The notes beneath the pieces are model-generated. The model ran no database searches and was not told where the DNA came from. It saw nothing but the letters and a program-made list of their open reading frames with translations. DNA of 7,862 bases from an uncultured Oscillibacter sp. (GTDB lineage: Bacteria; Bacillota; Clostridia; Oscillospirales; Oscillospiraceae). Shown in pieces: positions 1 through 6,600 of the stretch. The stretch is taken from NCBI GenBank assembly GCA_900551885.1, contig URXS01000085.1, forward strand, positions 1 to 7,862. The letters are read 5' to 3'. The position numbers and the translations under genes were made by a program. Each line of letters begins with the position of its first letter. Positions within the stretch are counted from its first letter, which is position 1.

Positions 1-545
1 TGCTGATCATGCTGCCCATGTGGATGAACTTCCTGCTGCGGACCTATTCCTGGGTGTTCCTGCTGGAGCGCAACGGCTTTTTCAACTCCCTGCTCAGTTC
101 CATCGGCCTGCCCAAGCTGGACATCATCGATACGCCCGCCGCGGTGGTCCTGGGCATGGTGTATAACTTTCTGCCCTTCATGGTGCTGCCCATCTACTCC
201 GTCATCGAGAAGATCGACTACCGTGTGATCGAGGCGGCCCAGGACCTGGGGGCCAACAGCGCCCAGGTATTCCGCCGGGTGATCTTTCCGCTGTCCCTGC
301 CGGGCGTTCTCTCCGGCGTCACTATGGTGTTTATCCCGTCGGTATCCACCTTTGTCATCTCCCGCCTGCTGGGCGGCGGCAAGAGCCTGCTGCTGGGCGA
401 CCTCATTGAGATGCAGTTCCTGGGCAGCGCCTACAATCCTCATCTGGGCAGCGCCATCTCGTTGGTGATGATGGTGATCGTGCTGGTATGCATGGGGATC
501 ATGAACCGCTTCGGCGAGGGTGAAGGGGAGGCGGTGGTCCTGTGA
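1..545 (+). CDS. potB: Spermidine/putrescine ABC transporter permease PotB, 3' part (5' end outside window)
   Basis: This is the C-terminal part of one of the two membrane subunits of a polyamine importer; it pairs with PotC to form the channel driven by the PotA ATPase. The reading frame is open to the left edge (first full codon at base 3), so the gene starts upstream; about 180 residues are visible and roughly 90-100 are missing compared with the usual 270-290. The visible start reads LPMWMNFLLRTYSWVFLL, the conserved PotB segment after the second membrane helix. The EAA loop that docks on the ATPase is at bases 231-305 (EAAQDLG, then the IFPLSLPG end), which is the hallmark of ABC importer permeases of this type. 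Several hydrophobic helices follow, the last ending near base 500, with a short acidic tail. The stop codon overlaps the potC start. Assignment as B rather than C rests on the FLLRTYSW motif and on gene order. Family is certain; the exact substrate (spermidine, putrescine or both) is inferred. Confidence 0.93.
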   Translation, partial: LIMLPMWMNFLLRTYSWVFLLERNGFFNSLLSSIGLPKLDIIDTPAAVVLGMVYNFLPFMVLPIYSVIEKIDYRVIEAAQDLGANSAQVFRRVIFPLSLPGVLSGVTMVFIPSVSTFVISRLLGGGKSLLLGDLIEMQFLGSAYNPHLGSAISLVMMVIVLVCMGIMNRFGEGEGEAVVL

Positions 546-1435
546 AAAAGAACGGTATCGTCTCCCGGCTTTTTTTGCTGGTTCTGTTTTTGTTTTTGTA
601 CGCCCCCATCTTTGTGTTGATCGTCTTCTCCTTCAACGAGTCAAAGTCCAACGCCGTCTGGGGCGGCTTCACTTTGAACTGGTATGCGGAACTGTTCCAG
701 AACCGGTCGGTGCTGGGCGCTCTTCAGACCACCATCCTGGTATCTGTCCTGGCCACGCTGATCGCCACTGTGGCCGGCACCGCCGCGGCCATCGGCTTTT
801 CCAAGATGCGCCGCCGCAGCAGGAACTTCCTGTTGACGGTCAACAACATTCCCCTGACCAACGCGGACATCATCACCGGCGTGTCCATGATGCTGCTGTT
901 CGTCTTTGCGGGTCAGGCCCTCAGTGGCCTCTCCGACTGGCTGAACCACACCCAGTGGGCTGTGGATCAAAACCTGTGGTTTGATTTCGGCTTCAGCCTG
1001 GGCTTTCCCACGTTGCTGATCGCCCATATCACTTTTGACATCCCCTATGTGATCCTCTCGGTAATGCCCAAGATCCGGCAGTTGGACCCCAACCTGGCAG
1101 AGGCGGCCCAGGATCTGGGCGCCACGCCCATGACAGCCTTCCGCAAGGTGGTACTGCCGGAGCTGATGCCCGGCATCGTCAACGGGATGCTGATCGCCTT
1201 CACCATGAGCGTGGACGACTTTGTCATCAGCTACTTTACCGCCGGCAGCCAGGTGTCCACCTTGTCCATGGAGGTCTACTCCATGGTCCGCCGGAAGGTA
1301 AGTCCGGAGATCAACGCACTGTCCACGTTGATGTTTGTGGCGGTACTGCTCCTGCTGATCATCATCAACCTCCGCCAGGCCCGGCAGGATTCAGCCGCTG
1401 CCGCCCGGCGCAGAGCCGCCGCCCGGCAGCCCTGA
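542..1435 (+). CDS. potC: Spermidine/putrescine ABC transporter permease PotC
   Basis: Second membrane subunit of the polyamine importer. The GTG start overlaps the potB stop in a GTGA arrangement, which implies translational coupling and fixes the start. At 297 aa it is longer than the usual 255-270. Six hydrophobic segments can be seen at about residues 8-31, 60-85, 106-124, 153-175, 209-232 and 259-278. The EAA loop is at residues 187-210 (EAAQDLGATP, then VVLPELMPG), and the motif MSVDDFVISYF at 222-232 is typical of PotC. Two oddities: an extra polar loop of about 25 residues (about 125-150, with three Trp) between the third and fourth segments, where E. coli PotC has almost none, and an Ala/Arg-rich tail (residues 279-297) in place of the usual short end. 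Neither disrupts a core motif, so the protein should be functional. PotC identity is inferred from motifs and from its place between potB and potD. Confidence 0.95.
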   Translation: MKKNGIVSRLFLLVLFLFLYAPIFVLIVFSFNESKSNAVWGGFTLNWYAELFQNRSVLGALQTTILVSVLATLIATVAGTAAAIGFSKMRRRSRNFLLTVNNIPLTNADIITGVSMMLLFVFAGQALSGLSDWLNHTQWAVDQNLWFDFGFSLGFPTLLIAHITFDIPYVILSVMPKIRQLDPNLAEAAQDLGATPMTAFRKVVLPELMPGIVNGMLIAFTMSVDDFVISYFTAGSQVSTLSMEVYSMVRRKVSPEINALSTLMFVAVLLLLIIINLRQARQDSAAAARRRAAARQP

Positions 1436-1451
1436 TCCCCCTTTTGGTGAT

Positions 1452-1469
1452 CCGGCCTTACAGGCCCGG
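1452..1469 (+). other. Weak hairpin in the potC-potD gap
   Basis: CCGGCCT at 1452-1458 can pair with AGG-C-CCGG at 1462-1469 around a 3-nt loop, with one bulged C. No U-tract follows, so it is unlikely to be a full terminator. It could act as an mRNA processing or stability element that lets the binding protein be made in larger amounts than the permeases, as happens in many ABC operons; that role is speculation. The remainder of the 78-nt gap holds only the potD ribosome binding site. Confidence 0.25.
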
Positions 1470-1493
1470 TCATAGAGTAATTTTCCAAACCTG

Positions 1494-1500
1494 AAAGGAG
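1494..1500 (+). promoter_or_regulatory. potD ribosome binding site, long A-rich spacer
   Basis: AAAGGAG ends 13 nt before the TTG start of potD, longer than the usual 5-9 nt. The spacer is almost all A with two G. No other start codon lies in frame between this site and TTG, and the signal peptide begins right at TTG, so the start holds despite the spacing. The combination of a long spacer and a TTG start suggests tuned translation. Confidence 0.6.
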
Positions 1501-1513
1501 AAAAAGAAAGAAA

Positions 1514-2635
1514 TTGAAAAAGACTCTGGCACTCATCTTGAGCCTGATCCTGTCCATCGGGCTCCTGTCCGGCTGCGTCAGCACCCGGGACGACACCACC
1601 TACGCCTCCACTGAGGATGGGGACACCACTTCTGGCAACACCTCCTCGGAAAGCACCTCCGGCGGCGTCGTCAACGTCTACAACTGGGGCGAGTATATCG
1701 ACGAGTCCGTCCTCACCGACTTCGAAGAGGCCACGGGCATCACCGTCAACTACCAGATGTACGATTCCAATGAGACCATGTACTCCAAGATCGCCGGTGG
1801 CGGAGCGGAATACGACGTTGTCATCCCCTCCGACTATATGATTTCCCGGATGATCGAGGAGGATATGCTGGAGCCCTTGAATTTTGACAATATCCCCAAC
1901 TTCGCCGACATCGACCCGGAGCTGCTGAACCCCGCCTATGACCCGGAGAACCAGTACTCCGTGCCCTATATGTGGGGCCTGCTGGGCATCATCTACAACA
2001 CCACCATGGTGGATGAAGCGGACCTGGGCAGTTGGGACCTGATGTGGAACGAGAAGTATGCCGACGACATCCTGATGTTCGACAACTCCCGGGATACCAT
2101 CGGCATCGCCCTGAAGATGCTGGGCTACTCCTACAATACCACGGACGAAGCCCAGATCAAGGAGGCCGTGGACCTGCTGATGGAGCAGAAGCCCATTGTC
2201 CAGGCTTATGTCATGGATGAGATCTTCGGCAAGATGGAGGGCGGCAACGCCGCCGTGGGCGCCTACTACTACGGCGACTTCCTGTCCATGCAGGAGGTCA
2301 ACCCGGACCTGGGCTTCTATATTCCCGAGGAAGGCACCAACATCTATGTGGATGCCATGTGCATTTTGAAGGGCGCCAAGAACAAGGCCAACGCCGAGGC
2401 CTTCATCAACTACATGTGCTCCACCGAAGCAGGGCTCAAGAACTGCGAGGCCATCTGGTACTCCTCTCCCCTGCTGAGCGTCCGGGAGGCCCTGGACCCG
2501 GAGGTCTCCTCCGATCCCTACGCCTATCCTGATGAGAGCATCATGGCCAAATGCGAAAGCTATGCCGGACTTCCCCAGGCCACCCTGGACCTGTATGACA
2601 GTGAGTGGACCCGGCTCAAGTCCGCCGCCGACTGA
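1514..2635 (+). CDS. potD: Spermidine/putrescine-binding lipoprotein PotD
   Basis: Extracellular substrate-binding protein that captures polyamines and hands them to PotBC. The TTG start gives a textbook lipoprotein signal: KK, a hydrophobic stretch, and a lipobox LLSGC with the lipidated Cys at 21. A Ser/Thr/Asp-rich flexible linker follows (residues 22-50), then the mature fold begins at VVNVYNWGEYID (52-63), the PotD family signature. Other family segments are YDVVIPSDYMI (100-110), SVPYMWGLLGIIYN (149-162), DNSRDTIGIALKMLGYS (190-206), and GTNIYVDAMCILKGAKN (274-290). By hand alignment to E. coli PotD, the carboxylate equivalent to Asp257 is kept (D280) and E171 appears as D194, while Asp168 aligns with N191 and pocket Trp229 and Trp255 align with Tyr (Y252, Y278). 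This leaves the polyamine specificity open; putrescine preference is possible. Length of 373 aa is normal for a lipoprotein form. It follows potC by 78 nt and precedes the thioesterase gene by 15 nt. Confidence 0.95.
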   Translation: MKKTLALILSLILSIGLLSGCVSTRDDTTYASTEDGDTTSGNTSSESTSGGVVNVYNWGEYIDESVLTDFEEATGITVNYQMYDSNETMYSKIAGGGAEYDVVIPSDYMISRMIEEDMLEPLNFDNIPNFADIDPELLNPAYDPENQYSVPYMWGLLGIIYNTTMVDEADLGSWDLMWNEKYADDILMFDNSRDTIGIALKMLGYSYNTTDEAQIKEAVDLLMEQKPIVQAYVMDEIFGKMEGGNAAVGAYYYGDFLSMQEVNPDLGFYIPEEGTNIYVDAMCILKGAKNKANAEAFINYMCSTEAGLKNCEAIWYSSPLLSVREALDPEVSSDPYAYPDESIMAKCESYAGLPQATLDLYDSEWTRLKSAAD

Positions 2636-2650
2636 GGAAAGGAAGATTTT

Positions 2651-3046
2651 ATGATCCTGATTGGAGCAAAATGTCAGTTGCAGGAAACCGTTACGGAATC
2701 TCTCACTGCCTCTGCCGTGGGCTCCGGTGCCCTGCCGGTGTTCGGTACGCCCTTCCTGTGCGCTCTGATGGAAAACGCAGCCATGACCTGTCTCCAGAGC
2801 TTTCTGGAAGAGGGCCAGGGCAGCGTAGGCACCCACCTGGACATCTCCCACGACGCCCCCACCCCCATCGGTATGACCGTCTGGGCGGAGGCTGAGATCA
2901 CCGCCGTTTCGGAAAATGGCAAGATGGTGGACTTCGCCGTGAAGGCCTGGGACGAAAAGGGCCCCATCAGCAGCGGAACCCACACCAGGGCTATCATCAA
3001 AAATGAGAAGTTTCTGGCCAAGTGCAACGCCAAGCTGGAAAAGTAA
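2651..3046 (+). CDS. FlK-like hot-dog-fold acyl-CoA thioesterase
   Basis: A 131-aa protein of the thioesterase family typified by FlK, the fluoroacetyl-CoA thioesterase of Streptomyces cattleya. Such enzymes hydrolyse short acyl-CoA thioesters in the cytoplasm and work as dimers. The family signature is clear: GSGALPVFGTP (24-34), ALMENAAM (38-45), SVGTHLDISHDAPTPIG (58-74) and SSGTHTRAII (107-116). The candidate catalytic residues T33, E41 and H67 have the same spacing (8 and 26) as Thr42, Glu50 and His76 of FlK, G60 matches FlK Gly69, and R113 probably matches its active-site Arg. The ATG is preceded by GGAAAGGAAG with a core AAAGGA 7 nt away, so the start is well supported. There is no signal peptide. 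It lies 15 nt after potD with no terminator between, so it is probably the last gene of the polyamine operon. Many gut Clostridia encode such proteins without fluorometabolism, so the natural substrate is unknown and true FlK activity should not be assumed. Confidence 0.88.
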   Translation: MILIGAKCQLQETVTESLTASAVGSGALPVFGTPFLCALMENAAMTCLQSFLEEGQGSVGTHLDISHDAPTPIGMTVWAEAEITAVSENGKMVDFAVKAWDEKGPISSGTHTRAIIKNEKFLAKCNAKLEK

Positions 3047-3048
3047 GC

Positions 3049-3098
3049 AATCAAAAAGAAGAGCCGCGCCCTCAAGGGTGCGGCTCTTCTTTTTGATT
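3049..3098. terminator. Bidirectional intrinsic terminator between convergent operons
   Basis: Bases 3049-3071 pair with 3076-3098 to form a 23-bp stem with one G-U pair and a TCAA loop. The core is GAAGAGCCGC (3058-3067) against GCGGCTCTTC (3080-3089), flanked by A5/T5 arms, so both strands end in a U-rich run (TTTTTGATTTTT on +, TTTTTGATT on -). It starts 2 nt after the thioesterase stop and lies 10 nt from the ferritin stop, so it serves both operons. Confidence 0.93.
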
Positions 3099-3108
3099 TT
3101 TCCAGTTC

Positions 3109-3621
3109 TTACAGCACCAGGGACGGTGCGGTGTAGACCCGGGCGGCCAGCTCGCTGTTGAGCATATACAGGCTCTTGGGGTCGGAACCGAACAGCTCCA
3201 TCTTGGAGATCAGGTCGTTGGCGTTGGTCTCCTCCTCCCCCTGTTCCTTGACGAACCAGTCCAGGAACTGCATGGTGCGGAAGTCCTTCACCTGATAGGC
3301 GGCGGCGTAAATGTCGTTGATGAGACTGGTGACGTACAACTCGTGCTCCAGGCCCGCCTTCAGCACGCCCATATCGCTCTCCAGCGGTACATCCGGCTTG
3401 GCAATGGCCTCCAGTGTCACGGAGGCGCTGTTGTTGTGAAGGTACTGGTAGAAGAGCATGGCGTGGTCTCGCTCCTCCTGGGCCTGGACCTTGTACCAGT
3501 TGGCAAAGCCATCCAGCCCCTTGGCCTCAAAGTAGTTGGAGAAATCCAGATACAGGTAGGCGGAGTAGAACTCCTTGTTGACCTGCTGGTTCAGCAGGTC
3601 TCTGACCGTTTCATTCAGCAT
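3109..3621 (-). CDS. ftnA: Ferritin (FtnA-type, non-haem, iron storage)
   Basis: A 170-aa ferritin that should assemble into a 24-subunit shell, oxidise Fe(II) and store it as mineral, and limit iron-driven radical damage. The fold is a four-helix bundle: helix A 4-33, B 35-63, a crossover, C 82-111 and D 113-141, plus a short helix E region near 144-162. The iron ligands fall at the same residue numbers as in E. coli FtnA: E17, E50, H53 (site A), E94 and Q127/E130 (site B), and E49, E126, E129 (site C), with Y24 next to the centre. All are intact, so it should be an active ferroxidase. No haem-type Met or bacterioferritin features are seen. The ATG has a perfect AGGAGG (3627-3632) 5 nt upstream. 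It sits 60 nt after polC on the same strand; no clear promoter or Fur box is visible in that gap, so a promoter may lie inside the polC end or transcription may read through. It shares the terminator at 3049-3098. Confidence 0.96.
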   Translation of the reverse strand: MLNETVRDLLNQQVNKEFYSAYLYLDFSNYFEAKGLDGFANWYKVQAQEERDHAMLFYQYLHNNSASVTLEAIAKPDVPLESDMGVLKAGLEHELYVTSLINDIYAAAYQVKDFRTMQFLDWFVKEQGEEETNANDLISKMELFGSDPKSLYMLNSELAARVYTAPSLVL

Positions 3622-3657
3622 AGTTTCCTCCTGAAAAAATGAAATGATGGATGGGAA

Positions 3658-3676
3658 GCGGCGCCCCCCGCGCCGC
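3658..3676 (-). terminator. GC-rich hairpin after polC, possible weak terminator
   Basis: GCGGCGC (3658-3664) and GCGCCGC (3670-3676) form a perfect 7-bp GC stem around a 5-nt loop, beginning 5 nt past the polC stop on the - strand. The downstream - strand reads TTCCCATCCATC, so there is no proper U-tract and intrinsic termination would be weak at best. It may attenuate read-through into the ferritin gene or protect the 3' end of the polC message. Confidence 0.45.
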
Positions 3677-3681
3677 AGGGT

Positions 3682-6600
3682 TTAAAACAGGGTCATCTGG
3701 CTGGTCTCCGCCATACCGGCGAAAGCGCCCAGGGCCTTGAGCTGCTCGATATGGGTCTTGGACAGTTTGTTGCAGCACATGGAGAACTCCTCGATGGAGA
3801 TAAACTCCTTGCCCTTGCGCTTTTCCACCGTGTCAATGGCGGCGGCCTCTCCCAGTCCGTGGACCGAGGTGAAGGGCGGCAGCAGACCGTTCTCCGTCAC
3901 CTTGAACTTGGTGGCGTCAGACTCGTAGATGTTGATGGTGTCGAAGTGGAACCCCCGCAAGTAGAACTCATAGCACACCTCCAGCGTGGTCAGCAGGTTC
4001 TGCTCCACGGCGGTGGCGTCCTTGTTGTTCTCGATCTCCCGGATCTTCCGCTTCACTGCGTCCTTGCCGGCGCAGCAGTACTCCGCGTCGAAGGCCTTGG
4101 CCCGGACGGAGAAAAAGGTGGCGTAGAAGGCCAGGGGCTCGTGGACCTTGTACCAGGCGATGCGGAAGGCCATCATGACGTAGGCCACCGCGTGGGCCTT
4201 TGGAAACAGGTAGCCGATCTTGGCCAGGGACTCGATGTACCACTCCGGCACGTCGTGCTCCCGCATGGCCTCCACCCAGCCCTCGTCGAAGCCGCCCTTT
4301 TTCACCTTGCCCTTTCGAACCTTCTCCATGATCTTAAAGCTCATCTTGGGGTCCAGGCCCTTGGAGATCAGATACAGCATGATGTCATCACGGCAGCCCA
4401 CGGTCTCCAGAACGGAGGCGGTGCCGCTGACGATCAGGTCCCGGGCGTTGCCCAGCCACACGTCCGTGCCGTGGGAGAAACCGGACAATCGCACCAACGT
4501 GTTGAAGTCCTTGGGCTGGGTATCTACCAGCATCTGCCGGGTGAAGCGGGTGTTGAATTCCGGGATGGCCACGGCCCCGGTGGGGCCCAGGATCTCGTCG
4601 TTCTCATAGCCCAGCACCTTGCTGGAGGTGAAGATGGACATGGTGTCCGGATCATCCAGAGGGATGTCGTGGGGGTCCACGCCGGTCAGGTCCTGCATCA
4701 TGCGGACCATGGTGGGGTCATCGTGTCCCAGCATGTCCAGCTTCAGGAGGTTGGCCTCCATGGAGTGATATTCAAAATGGGTGGTAATGGTGTCGGAATC
4801 GTCGGCGTCCGCCGGGTGCTGGACCGGGCAGAAGTCCTCCACGTCCATGTCATCCGGGACCACCACCAGGCCACCGGGGTGCTGGCCGGTGGTCCGCCGG
4901 ACGCCCACGCATCCTTGCGTCAGACGGTTCTCCTCCGCCCGGCAGGCGGTGATTCCGTTCTCCTCCAGGTACTTCTTCACGAAGCCATAGGCGGTCTTCT
5001 CCGCCAGAGTGCCGATGGTGCCGGCCCGGAACACCTGGGTCTCGCCAAACATCTCGATGGCGTGTCGGTGGGCCCGGGCCTGGTACTCGCCGGAGAAGTT
5101 CAGGTCGATGTCCGGCACCTTGCCGCCGCCGAAGCCCAGGAAGGTCTCAAAGGGGATGTCGAAGCCGTCTTTGATGTATTTCGTGCCGCACTCCGGGCAG
5201 ATCTTGTCCGGCATGTCGGCGCCACAGCCATAGGAGCCGTCGGTGATGAACTCCGTGTGCTTGCAGTTGGGGCAGCGGTAGTGGGGCGGCAGGGAGTTGA
5301 CCTCCGTGATGCCGGACATGTAGGCCACCAGCGACGAGCCCACGGAGCCTCGGGAGCCCACCAGGTAGCCGTTTTCCAGGCTCCGCTGTACCAGCTTCTG
5401 GGCGGACATATACACCACGTCGTATTTGCCCAGAATGCCGCTCAGTTCCACGTTCAGCCGGTCCACGATCAGTTGGGGCGGGTTGTCGCCGTAGAGTCGG
5501 TGGACCTTGTCCCACACCAGGGTATTCAGCTCCTGCTCGGAATTGGCCAGGCGGGGCGGGAACAGATCTTTCGGTAGCAGCGGGAAGGTCTCCACCATGT
5601 CGGCGATGGCGCGGGGGTTGGTGACCACCACCTCAAAGGCCTTCTCCGCCCCCAGGTAGGAGAACTCCTCCAGCATTTCGTCGGTGGTCTTGAAGTAGAT
5701 GGGCAGCGGTGCGTTGGCGTCCGGGAATTTTTTGGAGGCCAACAGGATGCGGCGATAGACCTCATCCTCCGGGTCCAGAAAGTGGACGTCGCCGGTGGCA
5801 CAGACAGGCTTGCCCAGCTCCTCGCCCAGACGGACGATGACCCGGTTGAACTCCCGCAGGTCCTCCTCCGACTGGGCGTCGCCGTTGCGCAGCATGAAGG
5901 CGTTGTTGCAGATGGGCTGGATTTCCAGGTAGTCGTAATAGGAGGCGATGCGCTTGAGCTCCTCCCAGTCCTTGTGATCCGCCACGGCCCGGAACAGCTC
6001 GCCGGCCTCGCAGGCGGAGCCCACGATGATGCCCTCCCGGTGCTCGTTCAGCAGCGTCTTGGGGATGGTGGGCACCCGCTTGAAATATTTCAGGTTGGAA
6101 GCGGAGATCATCTGGTAGAGGTTCTTCAGCCCCACCTTGTTTTTGGCAATCAGAATAATGTGCTTGGGGAAGCGGTTGGTCTTGCCGCCCAGAGGCCGGA
6201 GCTTCTCCATCTCCTTGTTGACGGCCTGAAGCGTGTCCACCCCTCGCTCGTGGAGCATTCTCCAAAAGGGAATCAACATGTACGCTACCGTGGCAGCGTC
6301 GTCACTGGCCCGGTGGTGATTGAAGGCCGGCAACTCCAGCCGGTCCGCCACGATGTCCAGCTTGTACTTGCCCAGATCCGGCAGCAGGTTCTGGGCAAGG
6401 ATCAAAGAGTCCACATAGGTGGGCTCGAAGGGCAGCCCCACCTTCCTGCAGCCTGCCCGGATGAAGCCGATGTCGAACTCCGCGTTGTGGGCCGCCAGGG
6501 GCCGCCCATCCACAAATTTCAGGAAGGCAGTCAGTGCTTCCTTTAACTGGGGGGCGCCCTTGAGCATCTCATCGGTAATGCCGGTGAGGCCGATGATCTC

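Noticed and set aside
1391..2983. 530-codon open frame on the - strand opposite potD and part of the thioesterase gene
   Set aside because: It lies antisense to genes with clear family motifs, spans the potC end, potD and the start of the thioesterase gene, and its product is Gly/Val/His-rich with no domain, as expected from the reverse frame of GC-biased codons.
2651..3046. Dedicated fluoroacetate resistance gene
   Set aside because: Catalytic residue spacing matches FlK, but the wider family is common in organisms with no fluorometabolism and nothing else in the window suggests it.
2674..3075. 133-codon open frame on the - strand opposite the thioesterase gene
   Set aside because: Starts inside the terminator stem and is the complement of a gene with an intact FlK-type motif set; no ribosome binding site.
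3751..5577. 608-codon open frame on the + strand opposite polC
   Set aside because: Antisense to the polymerase core of PolC; the product is Val/Gly/His/Gln-rich low-information sequence typical of GC-rich reverse frames, with no start signal of note.
5782..6546. 254-codon open frame on the + strand opposite polC
   Set aside because: Shadow of the PHP/exonuclease coding region; no motifs and biased composition.
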